This document shows, one piece after another, positions 18,519-26,567 of a stretch of 64,000 nt of DNA. The notes below the pieces were generated by a model. It searched no databases. It worked only from the letters and a program-made list of their open reading frames with translations, and was not told the DNA's origin. Positions within the stretch are counted from its first letter, which is position 1, and every line of letters starts with the position of its first letter. This stretch comes from an uncultured Tessaracoccus sp. (GTDB lineage Bacteria; Actinomycetota; Actinomycetes; Propionibacteriales; Propionibacteriaceae), in the NCBI RefSeq assembly GCF_947255005.1, contig NZ_CAMYFI010000005.1, forward strand, positions 11,133-75,132, written 5' to 3'. The position numbers and the translations under genes were made by a program.

Positions 18519-18611
18519 ACCGACGTGCCGATCATCTGAGCCGGCTCGACCATCGAGTTCCCGCTGCCGGGTCCTCGAGTAGGCCCGAAGGGCCGTATCG
18601 AGACGAGGGTG

Positions 18612-18838
18612 GGTTTCGATACGCCCGCTACGCGGGCTACTCAACCACCGGGGCGGCGGACAACCGGCCATCGAGTAGGCGACGTAGTCGCCGTATCGAG
18701 ATGCGGGATCGGCTGAGAAAACTGCAAAACTTGCCATTAGTTGAGTGCCTCACGCTTGCGTGAGCGGAGAGCGTTGCGACTGTTGGCGAGTTTTGCAGTT
18801 TTTGTGCAGGATGACTTCGACTCGCCGCCTTCGGCGGC
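18612..18838. repeat. Direct repeat copy 2 (about 227 bp), right of the TPR gene
   Basis: Same order of parts as copy 1: dispersed repeat (18612-18648), GGGGCGGCGGACAACCGG, inverted dispersed repeat (18669-18702), 83-nt palindrome (18719-18801), GACTTCGACTCGCCGCC hairpin. A further dispersed repeat copy lies at 18866-18900. Confidence 0.85.
18719..18801. repeat. 83-nt palindromic element, copy 2
   Basis: Arms AAACTGCAAAACTTGCCA and TGGCGAGTTTTGCAGTTT (one T-G pair) around a 47-nt loop that keeps the inner hairpin CTCACGC-TT-GCGTGAG. Same orientation as copy 1. Confidence 0.9.
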
Positions 18839-18912
18839 GGCTGATCATCCGTTCGGTCTCCCGGTCGTCGAGTAGCCCATGGAGTGGGCGTACCGAGGTG
18901 CGGGATCGGACG

Positions 18913-19822
18913 CTAGCGATTGATATCAAACCCAGCCGCGGAGGCGGTGCCGCGGACGATCTTGAGTCCTTCGTCGCGGGTCTTCCTGACGTCCGCTGGG
19001 CTGATGTCGAGGTCGTTCGTCGGGGTAGGGCCGCTGAGCCGCATCTCGATGTAGCGATCCTCACCCGGCTGCTGCAGGAAGTAATACGTGACAACGGCCT
19101 CCTGCCCGCCCGTCACGGCGTCGTTCACGGAGACTGCACACTTGACCGCATCGTCGCCAGACTGACTGATTGAAACAGGCCCGACGTTGCTCTGCTCTCC
19201 GGATGCCTCGAACTCGATAGCGTCTTCGCAGCGCTCGGAAAGCGTCATGTCCTGCTCGACAGGCTTGCATCCGGCCAACAGGATGGTCCACGTGTCGCCC
19301 TGGCTGACCTGATACTCCAAGATGTCGGATTCGCTCGCCTCGTTCTTCTCCGTCCTCCATCCATCCGGGAGTGTGAACTGCAGGACGCCGGCGTCTGCGG
19401 GTTGATCCGAGGAGGAGTCCTCGCCTCTCTTAGATTCGCCGGGGGTGGCGGCGCTCGTCGCGGCGGGCGTGTCGTCGCGAGTAGTGCTCGATGCCGGGCC
19501 TCCGCTGCTGCGACCGAACATCGACCATAGGAATACGGGCCCAGCAACGAGGAGCACAATCGCCGCCATGATGCCGTAGGTGATGAGTTTCTCCTTTGCC
19601 CAGCTCTTCATGCCGTCTTTGACCGCGCCGGAGACAATGCCGGGTTGCCGGAGTTCCTGCCAGGGGCCGGGCTGCTGAGGGTATGGGGGCTGCTGGGGGT
19701 GGGTGCGGCTGTTGCCCCGCCTGTGGGAACGGCTGCCCGGGCGGAGCCTGTGGTGGCCAGTGTGGTTGCTGCGGTGGTGGAACAGAGTTGCGGTATGGGT
19801 CGTTCGGTGGCTGTTGAGTCAT
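18913..19822 (-). pseudogene. Frameshifted proline-rich membrane protein
   Basis: A proline/glutamine-rich N-terminus starts at ATG 19822 (MTQQPPNDPYRNS) behind a strong GGGAGG site. It loses its sense frame in a C5 run near 19705-19709. One base fewer there joins it to PQQPPYPQQPGPWQELRQPG and on to MKSWAKEKLITYGIMAAIVLL at 19611, one membrane segment, then an Asp/Ser-rich linker and a C-terminal extracellular domain of about 150 residues with two cysteines (GCKPVEQ, ERCED). The whole gene would encode about 302 residues. The domain starting LQFTLPDGWR is common in actinobacterial membrane proteins of unknown function. The shift may be real, programmed, or an error in the sequence. As it stands, only the part from 19611 (232 residues) is open. 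Confidence 0.75.
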
Positions 19823-19890
19823 CAGGACCTCCCTCTGGGTTTTCCACGCTATGGGGAGATCGGGTCATCGGGCCTGATGTGGATGGTTCC

Positions 19891-20274
19891 TCATTCGCTA
19901 GCTGGTGACGTCCGAGACCAGCTGGCGAACGCGTCGGCAATGCGGGCCAGCTCCACGTGACCGCTCGCGACCTCAATGACAAGGAGGTACGCATCGTCGT
20001 CTGGAGCCTCGATCCAGACTCCGTTCAGATCGAGAAACACCAGAGCCGCCAGCCACCCGAGACGCTTGTTGCCGTCCACCAGCGGATGATTGTTGACGAG
20101 CGAGTCCAAGAGCGCAGCGGCCTTGAGCTCCAGCGACGCGTAGGCGTCGTCGCCCCAGAGCGAGGCGGCCGGTCGGTGGGCAGCGGCCTCAATCAAGCCC
20201 AGGTCTCGGACCGGGCCGACGCCGAGGTCTGCCGTGAGCGCTAGCAGGTCCTCGGTGGTCAGATAGGTGATCAC
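19891..20274 (-). CDS. doc: Doc-family toxin (Fic fold)
   Basis: 127-residue protein that carries HPLVDGNKR at residues 63-71, the Fic/Doc active-site loop (HPFVDGNKR-type; position 3 is Leu here). Doc toxins phosphorylate EF-Tu and stop translation. Length matches the family. The GTG start at 20274 overlaps the antitoxin stop (GTGA), so the pair is coupled. The surrounding repeats and lack of operon genes fit a mobile accessory module. Confidence 0.88.
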   Translation of the reverse strand: MITYLTTEDLLALTADLGVGPVRDLGLIEAAAHRPAASLWGDDAYASLELKAAALLDSLVNNHPLVDGNKRLGWLAALVFLDLNGVWIEAPDDDAYLLVIEVASGHVELARIADAFASWSRTSPASE

Positions 20275-20474
20275 TGCCCGAGGCGCTCGATGACTTGGGC
20301 GTATCGAGTGCGAACGCGAGCGGAAGCCTCTGCGACGTGCGCCTGGTGTCCGCGACGCGCAGCAGCCTCGCGGATTGCTCGGACCGTGGCTTCCTGCTTG
20401 CTGACCCCGTCGGCCTCCGCGAGCGCAGTCAGCGCCTGCTCGTCGGATTCCGTCAGTCGAAGTGTCATCGCCAT
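20271..20474 (-). CDS. Ribbon-helix-helix antitoxin of the Doc pair
   Basis: 67-residue protein starting MAMTLRLTESDEQALTALAE, a CopG-type ribbon-helix-helix start (strand MTLRLT, then two helices), followed by a basic helix and a C-terminal part (RYAQVIERLG) that may contact the toxin. It would neutralise Doc and repress the operon. Doc partners are classically Phd-type; RHH partners are known in actinobacteria. The gene overlaps doc by four bases. Confidence 0.82.
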   Translation of the reverse strand: MAMTLRLTESDEQALTALAEADGVSKQEATVRAIREAAARRGHQAHVAEASARVRTRYAQVIERLGQ

Positions 20475-20510
20475 AACTTGATGATACCAATGTGATACCA
20501 GACGGGTGTG

Positions 20511-20637
20511 GTTTCGATACGCGCCCTTCGGGCGCTACTCAACCATAGGGTCGAAGATGGTTTCGACTCGGCCCTTAGGGCCGGCTCAACCATCTGGGGT
20601 GGGCGCGCCGCCCCCTGGCCATCGAGGAGGCCGCGGA
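20511..20637. repeat. Dispersed hairpin repeat cluster
   Basis: One copy at 20511-20544 (TTTCGATACGCGCCC, TTC, GGGCGCTACTCAACC), one diverged copy at 20554-20591 (GGTTTCGACTCGGCCCT and AGGGCCGGCTCAACC) and a fragment at 20621-20637. The 302-base gap between the antitoxin and the next gene (20491-20792) holds these, the 79-nt palindrome and one more copy at 20730-20772; no gene is seen. Confidence 0.8.
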
Positions 20638-20638
20638 G

Positions 20639-20717
20639 CTAACCCAATATCCACACGGGTTTCCCAAAACAAGGCAAAACCGCACTCTGTAGCAAACGCG
20701 TGTGGATATTGGGTTAG
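20639..20717. repeat. 79-nt palindromic element
   Basis: Left arm CTAACCCAATATCCACACG and right arm CGTGTGGATATTGGGTTAG are perfect 19-nt complements around a 41-nt loop that contains GGTTT and AAACC. The plan is the same as the 74- and 83-nt elements but the arms are unrelated. Only one copy is in the window. Confidence 0.88.
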
Positions 20718-20729
20718 TTGGTGGTGGTG

Positions 20730-20772
20730 AGGATGGTTTCGACACGCCCGCTCCGCGGGCGGCTCAACCATC
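20730..20772. repeat. Dispersed hairpin repeat
   Basis: ATGGTTTCGACACGCCCGC, a short loop, GCGGGCGGCTCAACCAT. It lies 13 bases after the 79-nt palindrome. Confidence 0.75.
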
Positions 20773-20792
20773 GGCCAGGATCCAGTCGCTGA

Positions 20793-21464
20793 TCAGGCAG
20801 GGTTTCTGATCGCGAGCACGCCGAAGCCGATGCCGAAGCCGAGCCCCGCGAGGCGCGACAGCGGTGACTCATCCACCAGGGGCAGCAATAGCTGAATGAC
20901 GAGCAGCGTCGCGCCCAACCCGACGACTGCGCCACCCAGTTTGTTGGCGGTCTCCACGCGCAACACGCTCAGCACACCGGCCAAGACCATGAGAATGGGC
21001 GCGCCCGCTGGCAGCAGCATCCCGACGAAACACATCCCCGCGCACAACCACAGCAGGATCCTCGCCGAACTGTCCGACGGCACCCCTTGCGCTGGCGCCA
21101 TGGGCAGCGGGGCAGCATGAGGCGGCGGTGGGGGAGGCGCGTCGGGCACCGACACCGGGGCAGCCGTCGCGATGGCGTAGGGCACCCTCGGATCGCGGTT
21201 GCCGTCACCGAGCATGGGCACGGAGGTCATCGTCGCGGATTGCACCGCGAACGGCAGCCGCGGATCGCGGGAGGCTTTCGCGGCCCTCGCGACGCCGTCG
21301 AGGGGCGGAGCAGGTACGGGCTGGATGGTGGCGGGCCGCGGCACGGCGCCCGGTGTCGCCTGCTCGGGCGGCTCGGCCACGCTGAGCGGGTTCGCATTGG
21401 GCGTGGCAAAACCGTCGGGGCGTTCGATGGGGGCGTACGCCGCCCCGTCCTTCCAGCTAGCCAT
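20793..21464 (-). CDS. Proline-rich membrane protein of unknown function
   Basis: 223-residue protein. Residues 1 to about 135 are Pro/Ala-rich and probably disordered and cytoplasmic, with two similar stretches (SRDPRLPFAVQSAT and NRDPRVPYAIATAA). Two to three membrane segments follow (about 138-162, 166-190 and 203-218). No catalytic motif is seen. It is a single gene, divergent from nagB. Confidence 0.75.
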   Translation of the reverse strand: MASWKDGAAYAPIERPDGFATPNANPLSVAEPPEQATPGAVPRPATIQPVPAPPLDGVARAAKASRDPRLPFAVQSATMTSVPMLGDGNRDPRVPYAIATAAPVSVPDAPPPPPPHAAPLPMAPAQGVPSDSSARILLWLCAGMCFVGMLLPAGAPILMVLAGVLSVLRVETANKLGGAVVGLGATLLVIQLLLPLVDESPLSRLAGLGFGIGFGVLAIRNPA

Positions 21465-21576
21465 GCGCCCATTCTATGGGGACATCGCACCGCGCGAGCG
21501 CCGCAAGTCGACGCCTCCTGGGCTCCGCCTTGATCTTTGGCCTAATCTAAGACCTGATCCGAGAGTCAGGAGTACC

Positions 21577-22329
21577 GTGCAAGTTGTCATTTGCCCAGAC
21601 GCCCACCAAGTGGGAAACGTATCGGCGAGGTTCGTCGCGGAGTCGCTGCGCGCATCGAAGAATCCGGTGATTGGCCTAGCCACCGGCAGTTCGCCGCTCG
21701 GGCTATACGCCGAGCTTGCGCGGATGGTCCACGAAGAAGGCCTCGACTTCTCCGCTGTCCAAGGGTTCGCGCTTGACGAGTACGTCGGCATCTCGTACGA
21801 CCATCCTGAGAGCTACCACGCGGTCATCCAACGTACCGTCGTCGAACCGCTGGGTATGCGGCCCGAGAATGTGCACGTCCCGGAAGGTATCGCCGACGAT
21901 GTGGACGCATCAGCGGCCCAGTACGACGCCGACATCGAAGCGGCCGGCGGCATCGACGTGCAGGTGCTCGGTATTGGCGCAAACGGACACATCGGCTTCA
22001 ACGAGCCGTTCACTTCGTTTGCCGCGATGACCCACACCGTTCCACTCACGCAGCAAACCCGCGCTGATAACGCTCGGTTCTTCGGTTCCATCGACGAGGT
22101 GCCCACCCATGCGGTCACGCAAGGCATCGCCACAATCATGCGCTCGCGCCGCGCGGTGCTGGTTGCTCAAGGCGAGGGCAAGGCCGATGCCATTGCCGCG
22201 ATGGTGGAGGGCCCCATCAGTCAGGTCTGCCCCTCATCAATGCTGCAATTCCACCCCGACGCGATCGTCGTCGTGGACGAAAAGGCCGCCTCGAAGCTGC
22301 GGTATAGGGACCATTTCCAGTCTCTCTGA
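21577..22329 (+). CDS. nagB: Glucosamine-6-phosphate deaminase
   Basis: 250-residue enzyme that converts glucosamine-6-phosphate to fructose-6-phosphate and ammonia. Motifs: GLATGSSPLGLYAEL for phosphate binding, FALDEYVGI with the catalytic Asp, GIGANGHIGFNEP with the catalytic His, and SSMLQFHPDAIVVVDE at the end. Length is slightly short of the E. coli enzyme, as in other Gram-positives. The start is the GTG at 21577 with CAGGAG upstream. nagA is at 43758, so the two steps are not in one operon. A cold-shock gene follows after 49 bases. Confidence 0.95.
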   Translation: MQVVICPDAHQVGNVSARFVAESLRASKNPVIGLATGSSPLGLYAELARMVHEEGLDFSAVQGFALDEYVGISYDHPESYHAVIQRTVVEPLGMRPENVHVPEGIADDVDASAAQYDADIEAAGGIDVQVLGIGANGHIGFNEPFTSFAAMTHTVPLTQQTRADNARFFGSIDEVPTHAVTQGIATIMRSRRAVLVAQGEGKADAIAAMVEGPISQVCPSSMLQFHPDAIVVVDEKAASKLRYRDHFQSL

Positions 22330-22378
22330 GTGCTCGGTAGACTGGGAGGTCGAACATCGTAGGAAAGTGGGGTTCGAC

Positions 22379-22762
22379 GTGCCTACCGGAAAGGTGCGCT
22401 TCTTCGACGCGGAGAAGGGCTTCGGATTCATTACTAAAGACGGTGGTGGCGACGTGTACGTGCGCTCCACCGCGCTCGCCGACGGTGTTGCCGCGCTGCA
22501 CAGCGGCCAGCGGGTAGATTTCGGCGTTATTGACGGCCGTCGCGGCGAGCAGGCGCTCAACGTCACCGTGATCGACCAGCCGCCGTCGCTGTCGAAGGCG
22601 TCGCGCAAGAAACCGCAGGAGATGGCGGTGATCGTCGAAGATCTGATTCAGATGCTCGACGGGCTCGGTAACGGGTACCGCGCGAACCGCCACCCCGACC
22701 CCAAGATGGCGACGAAGGCCGCGCAGGTGCTGCGCCGCGTCGCTGAGGAACTGGAGAAGTAA
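22379..22762 (+). CDS. Cold-shock-domain protein with C-terminal extension
   Basis: 127-residue protein. Residues 1 to about 68 form a cold-shock domain: VPTGKVRFFDAEKGFGFI contains RNP1 (KGFGFI), and DVYVRSTAL stands for RNP2, with YVR where most have FVH. The C-terminal 55 residues, basic then helical (MAVIVEDLIQMLDGL, KAAQVLRRVAEELEK), are typical of the longer actinobacterial Csp. It probably binds single-stranded RNA or DNA. GTG start at 22379. The DUF3027 gene follows one base after its stop, a pairing I know from other actinobacteria. Confidence 0.9.
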   Translation: MPTGKVRFFDAEKGFGFITKDGGGDVYVRSTALADGVAALHSGQRVDFGVIDGRRGEQALNVTVIDQPPSLSKASRKKPQEMAVIVEDLIQMLDGLGNGYRANRHPDPKMATKAAQVLRRVAEELEK

Positions 22763-22763
22763 C

Positions 22764-23549
22764 TTGGCAGCTGCGAAAACTCGCGCCCCGAAACTCGACC
22801 GAATCGTCGCGGACGCGGTCGACGTGGCACGCGCCGCCGCGGAGGAAGTCTCCGGCGCGGATGCCGTTGGAGAGCACCTCGGCGTGGAGGCCGAGGTGGG
22901 CGATCGCATCGCCACCCACACGTTCGCCTGCGAACTCGCCGGCTACCCCAACTGGGTGTGGGCCGTGACGCTCGTGCGCGCGTCGCGCGCGAAGAAGGCC
23001 ACCGTCAACGAGGTGTCGCTGAGTCCGCAAGAAGGCGCCCTCGTCGCGCCCGAGTGGGTGCCGTGGGAAGAGCGCATCGAGCCCGGCGACATCGCGCCCG
23101 GTCTCCTCATGGCCACGCCCGACAATGACCCGCGCCTCGAACCTGGCTTCGCGGCGACCGACCTCCCCGCCGATGCCGACCCCAACGAGTGGGTGCAACT
23201 GCGCACCACGGTGGCCGAGCTCGGGCTTGGCCGCGAGCGGGTGCTGTCGCTCGAAGGTCGCGACCAAGCGGCCGAACGGTGGCTGCGCGGAGCACCCGGG
23301 CCCTCCGACGAAGGCTCCCGCGAAGCGCCCGCCAACTGCGGCACCTGTGGGTATTTCGTGCCGCTTCGCGGCTCACTGGGCACGCTATTCGGGGCGTGTG
23401 CCAACGCGTACTCTCCGTCAGATGCCAAGGTGGTGCACCTCGACCACGGCTGCGGCGGACATTCCGACGTCGTCGAAGGCTCGCGAGCCCGAGAGCTGCC
23501 CGCGCCGATGTACGACACCATCGGCGTCGACACCATGCTCTTCGACTAG
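22764..23549 (+). CDS. DUF3027 family protein
   Basis: 261-residue cytoplasmic protein of an actinobacteria-specific family. It starts at a TTG at 22764 and reads FACELAGYPNWVWAVTLVR, LSPQEGALVAPEWVPWEERI and LLMATPDNDPRL, all conserved. A C-terminal block NCGTCGYFVPLRG plus FGACANAYSPSDAKVVHLDHGCGGHSD holds conserved cysteines and histidines that could bind a metal. Function unknown. It is coupled to the cold-shock gene. Confidence 0.9.
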   Translation: MAAAKTRAPKLDRIVADAVDVARAAAEEVSGADAVGEHLGVEAEVGDRIATHTFACELAGYPNWVWAVTLVRASRAKKATVNEVSLSPQEGALVAPEWVPWEERIEPGDIAPGLLMATPDNDPRLEPGFAATDLPADADPNEWVQLRTTVAELGLGRERVLSLEGRDQAAERWLRGAPGPSDEGSREAPANCGTCGYFVPLRGSLGTLFGACANAYSPSDAKVVHLDHGCGGHSDVVEGSRARELPAPMYDTIGVDTMLFD

Positions 23550-23578
23550 CCCACGCCGCACGTCACGACGCTGCACGC

Positions 23579-24124
23579 TTACGCGCAGCTGCCCTCGACG
23601 TTGAAGGGCAGCGGCTTCGCCTTGCCGTCAGCGGCGGTCACCGCTTCGCCACGCACAGCGAATCGCCGCTTGTCGCCGGTGAAGGTGGCCCGCCCGACGT
23701 GCTCGCCCACCAGCGCAGTGACTCCGTCGGAGAGGGTGAAGACAAGGCCGGTCACTTCCCCGGAAGCACCCACGGTGAACTGCACACCCTCGAGTGAACC
23801 CGCCGACGCAACCACGTCCAGGCCGTTCGACGTCTCGCATGCCACGTCGAAATACTCCTTGGAGGCATCGCCGAGGGTTAGGCGTAACGTCCCGCCGAAG
23901 CTCGCCGTTCGCGACGGTGCAGGAGCAGGTTCGTCGGAAGTTGATGGCGTCGACGACGGTGCCTTCGACGGCGTCGCGGGCTGGGCGGGCAGCGAGGACT
24001 GCGCAGGGTGTGGCGCGGTGGAGCCAGGCGGCGCGGGAGGTTGCCCGTCGGAACAGGCGCTGAGCGCCAACGCGACCACCCCTGCCGCGGCTGCCCCGTG
24101 CCTTCGCCACCTCGTGGATTGCAT
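23579..24124 (-). CDS. LpqH-like lipoprotein
   Basis: 181-residue lipoprotein with a signal peptide and lipobox LSAC (Cys24). A Pro/Ser/Thr-rich linker follows (about 27-75), then a domain with GGTLRLTLGDASKEYFDVACETSNGL and a C-terminus PFNVEGSCA. The two cysteines and the ending PFxxExxC match the mycobacterial 19-kDa antigen LpqH family. The role is uncertain; LpqH-type proteins are surface-exposed adhesins or immunogens. Convergent with nothing close downstream; divergent from the permease gene. Confidence 0.75.
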   Translation of the reverse strand: MQSTRWRRHGAAAAGVVALALSACSDGQPPAPPGSTAPHPAQSSLPAQPATPSKAPSSTPSTSDEPAPAPSRTASFGGTLRLTLGDASKEYFDVACETSNGLDVVASAGSLEGVQFTVGASGEVTGLVFTLSDGVTALVGEHVGRATFTGDKRRFAVRGEAVTAADGKAKPLPFNVEGSCA

Positions 24125-24196
24125 GAGGGCAACTGTACCGGGTTGGGGCGCAGGAATGGGCGCCCAAGAGTGCTTGTCGGAGCCCTTAGCGATACC

Positions 24197-25723
24197 ATGC
24201 CCTGCGTGGGTACGAACTCTTCTGTGGCTGAAACATCCTCCGATCAGTCGAGCCTTGATCGCTTCTTCGGCATCACCCGCCGTGGATCGACGGTGGGGCA
24301 CGAGGTGCGCGGCGGGCTCGTGACATTCTTCGCGATGGCCTACATCATCGCGCTCAACCCCCTCATTCTCGGCACCTCCGCCGACATCAACGGCAACCTC
24401 ATCTCGGGCGCCCCGCGCATGGTGAACGGTGAGGTCGACGCCGCCGCCGTCTCCGCATCCATCGGCATGGTGGCGGCTGCGACGGCACTCATCGCCGGTA
24501 TTCTCACCATCTTGATGGGCGTCATCGGGCGTTTCCCGATCGGCCTCGCGGCTGGCCTCGGCCTGAACGCGCTCGTCGCCTACACGCTCGTGCCGCAAAT
24601 GACCTGGGGTCAGGCCATGGGCCTCGTGGTGTGGGAGGGCATCCTCATCGGCGTGCTGGTGCTCACGGGCTTCCGCACGGCGGTGTTCAAAGCGGTGCCG
24701 CCGGCGCTGCGCAGCGCGATCTCCGTCGGTATCGGCTTGTTCATCGCCTTCGTCGGCCTCATCAATGCTGGCGTCGTACGGCCCGGCGGGGGTACCGTCG
24801 TGTCGCTTGGCATCGACGGGTCGCTCGTGGGCTGGCCGGTGTTCGTGTTCCTCTTCGGGTTCTTCCTCCTGATTGGGCTGCACGCTCGCAAGGTGAAGGG
24901 CTCCATCCTCATCTCGATCCTTGCTTCGACGGTGCTCGCCATCATCATCGAAACCATCGCCAAGGTGGGCCCGCAGGGTCCTGACGGCGCCAACCCGACG
25001 GGGTGGTCGCTCAACGTGCCGAAGCTCAGCGACTTCCAGCTGCCCGACCTCTCCTTGCTGGGCAACGTCGACATGATCGGCGCGTTCTTCCCCAACGGCG
25101 AGTTCTCGCTCACGCGCACGCTGTCGCTCGTGGTGCTCGTCTTCTCGCTGCTGCTGGCTGACTTCTTCGACACCATGGGCACCGTCGTGGCCGTGGGTTC
25201 TGAGGGCGGGCTGCTCGATGAGCATGGCATGCCCGAGCGCCCCACCGAGATCCTGCTCGTTGATTCGTTCGGCGCTATCGCCGGCGGGCTGGGTTCGGTG
25301 TCGTCGAACACCTGTTTCGTGGAATCCACCACCGGTGTGGGCGAGGGGGCCCGTACCGGCCTCGCGTCGGTGGTAACGGGGTTAGCGTTCATCGCCTCGA
25401 TGTTCCTCGCACCCATCATCAACATGGTGCCCTCCGAGGCGGCGTCTCCGGCGCTCGCGTTCGTCGGGTTCTTGATGATCTCGCAGGTGGTGGAAGTCGA
25501 TTGGACGAAGCCCGAGCTCGGCATCCCCGCGTTCTTCACCATCATCTTCATGCCGTTCTCGTACTCGATCGCCACAGGCATCGGCGTTGGCTTCCTCGCC
25601 TACGTGTTCTTGAACGTCGTGATGGGCAAGGCGAGGAAGATCCACCCGCTGATGTACGTCGTCGCGGCCATGTTCATCATCTACTTCGTACAGGGCCCGA
25701 TCTTGGAGCTCATTGGAGGCTAG
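24197..25723 (+). CDS. NCS2-family purine permease (AzgA-like)
   Basis: 508-residue transporter with 12-14 membrane segments. Family landmarks are GLVTFFAMAYIIALNPLIL, GLAAGLGLNALVAYT, the helix-3 motif LADFFDTMGTVVAVG and SSNTCFVESTTGVGEGARTG. These place it in the AzgA branch, which takes up adenine, guanine or hypoxanthine with protons; exact substrate not shown. ATG 24197 is preferred because homology starts soon after; a GTG nine bases later is an alternative. Two 74-nt palindromes follow the stop. Confidence 0.92.
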   Translation: MPCVGTNSSVAETSSDQSSLDRFFGITRRGSTVGHEVRGGLVTFFAMAYIIALNPLILGTSADINGNLISGAPRMVNGEVDAAAVSASIGMVAAATALIAGILTILMGVIGRFPIGLAAGLGLNALVAYTLVPQMTWGQAMGLVVWEGILIGVLVLTGFRTAVFKAVPPALRSAISVGIGLFIAFVGLINAGVVRPGGGTVVSLGIDGSLVGWPVFVFLFGFFLLIGLHARKVKGSILISILASTVLAIIIETIAKVGPQGPDGANPTGWSLNVPKLSDFQLPDLSLLGNVDMIGAFFPNGEFSLTRTLSLVVLVFSLLLADFFDTMGTVVAVGSEGGLLDEHGMPERPTEILLVDSFGAIAGGLGSVSSNTCFVESTTGVGEGARTGLASVVTGLAFIASMFLAPIINMVPSEAASPALAFVGFLMISQVVEVDWTKPELGIPAFFTIIFMPFSYSIATGIGVGFLAYVFLNVVMGKARKIHPLMYVVAAMFIIYFVQGPILELIGG

Positions 25724-25739
25724 GGCTACTCGCAAAAGC

Positions 25740-25813
25740 GACCGTTATCCTCCACGAGAAGCATCGCAACCCCCGGTTTCGCGAGAAATCGTCAGGTGTG
25801 GAGGATAACGGTC
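25740..25813. repeat. 74-nt palindromic element, copy 1 (core on minus strand)
   Basis: Arms GACCGTTATCCTCCAC and GTGGAGGATAACGGTC enclose a 42-nt loop. Read on the minus strand, the loop has GGGGGTT at loop positions 24-30 and GCTTC at 36-40. It starts 17 bases after the permease stop. The 272-base gap 25724-25995 holds this element and copy 2; no gene is seen. Confidence 0.93.
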
Positions 25814-25909
25814 AAACACCAGCCGGGTTTGGCGGGCTACCTGCCGGACAGCCAGCGCGCAGCCGTCAGCCCAGCGCGGCGGCTCAAGCCGAGGCCGACA
25901 CACCAATCT

Positions 25910-25983
25910 GACCGTTATCCTCCACGCGCGCAAAAAATCCCAACAACAAGGGGGTCGCGGGCTTCCCGTGGAGGATAACGGTC
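25910..25983. repeat. 74-nt palindromic element, copy 2 (core on plus strand)
   Basis: Identical arms to copy 1 and the same total length. The loop on the plus strand has AATC at positions 11-14, GGGGGT at 25-30 and GCTTC at 36-40. It lies 96 bases after copy 1 in opposite orientation and 12 bases from the stop of the convergent GyrI-like gene. Confidence 0.93.
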
Positions 25984-25995
25984 AACTTTTCTGGG

Positions 25996-26484
25996 TCAGC
26001 GGCGCTTGACGGGCGCGGCGAGCCGCGTCAGGTAGTGGCGCTCCTCGCGCCCGGGAGCCGGCGGCACATCGTAGTACTCCCAGAATGGGCGGTTGGTCTC
26101 GTACCCGCGTTCGGCCAAGCGCTGCTGCAGCTCCTGCCACGCATCGCCGATGTCTTCGAAGCCGCCCTTGAACTTGGCGACGGCGGTGCTGCCGGCAGGC
26201 AGCTCGGAGCCCTGGATGAGCACTTCACCAATCTTTACAACTTCGCCCCAGGCCTCCTCGACGGGGAAGCCCACCTCGAGGGTCACCGTCTCCATGAGAC
26301 GCGTGTCGTACCTGCTGAATCCAGGGCCGTTCGGCACGAACCGGCGCTCGCGGATCGCCCTGCCGAGAGCCGTGAAGCTCTCGTCCATGAAGCTGGCAAG
26401 TTCCTCGACGGAAATGTTGTCGCCGCGGACCACCACCGTCGGCGTCCCTAGGAATTCGATGATCTCGGGGTCGGTCATACTCAT
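25996..26484 (-). CDS. GyrI-like effector-binding domain protein
   Basis: 162-residue cytoplasmic protein. The order of parts fits the AraC effector-binding/GyrI fold: VVVRGDNISVEELASFMDESF, GPGFSRYDT, VTLEVGFPVEEAWGEV, AVAKFKGGFEDIGDAWQELQQRLAERGYE and PFWEYYDVPPAP. These proteins bind small molecules or drugs; no DNA-binding domain is attached here. Ligand unknown. It stands alone opposite pyc. Confidence 0.85.
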   Translation of the reverse strand: MSMTDPEIIEFLGTPTVVVRGDNISVEELASFMDESFTALGRAIRERRFVPNGPGFSRYDTRLMETVTLEVGFPVEEAWGEVVKIGEVLIQGSELPAGSTAVAKFKGGFEDIGDAWQELQQRLAERGYETNRPFWEYYDVPPAPGREERHYLTRLAAPVKRR

Positions 26485-26567
26485 ACCCGCACATTACCGG
26501 CTGCTCAGGGCCTTGACTGACGGACAGGAGGGGCGACGTTCTCCATCGGGCTTGTACGCTGTCAACC

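Noticed and set aside
17216..18900. Repeat-rich region as a CRISPR array
   Set aside because: Repeats are palindromic, irregularly spaced and of several kinds; there are no uniform spacers and no cas genes.
20639..20717. Palindromes as integron attC sites
   Set aside because: attC sites have imperfect stems with unpaired bases and defined short core sites; these arms are perfect, and no integrase or gene-cassette array is present.
25740..25813. 74-nt element as a tRNA-like gene because of its length
   Set aside because: No D or T arm and no anticodon stem; it is one long stem with an open 42-nt loop.
25801..25911. Short reading frame between 74-nt palindromes 1 and 2
   Set aside because: It starts inside a palindrome arm, has no ribosome binding site and no similarity to anything I recognise.
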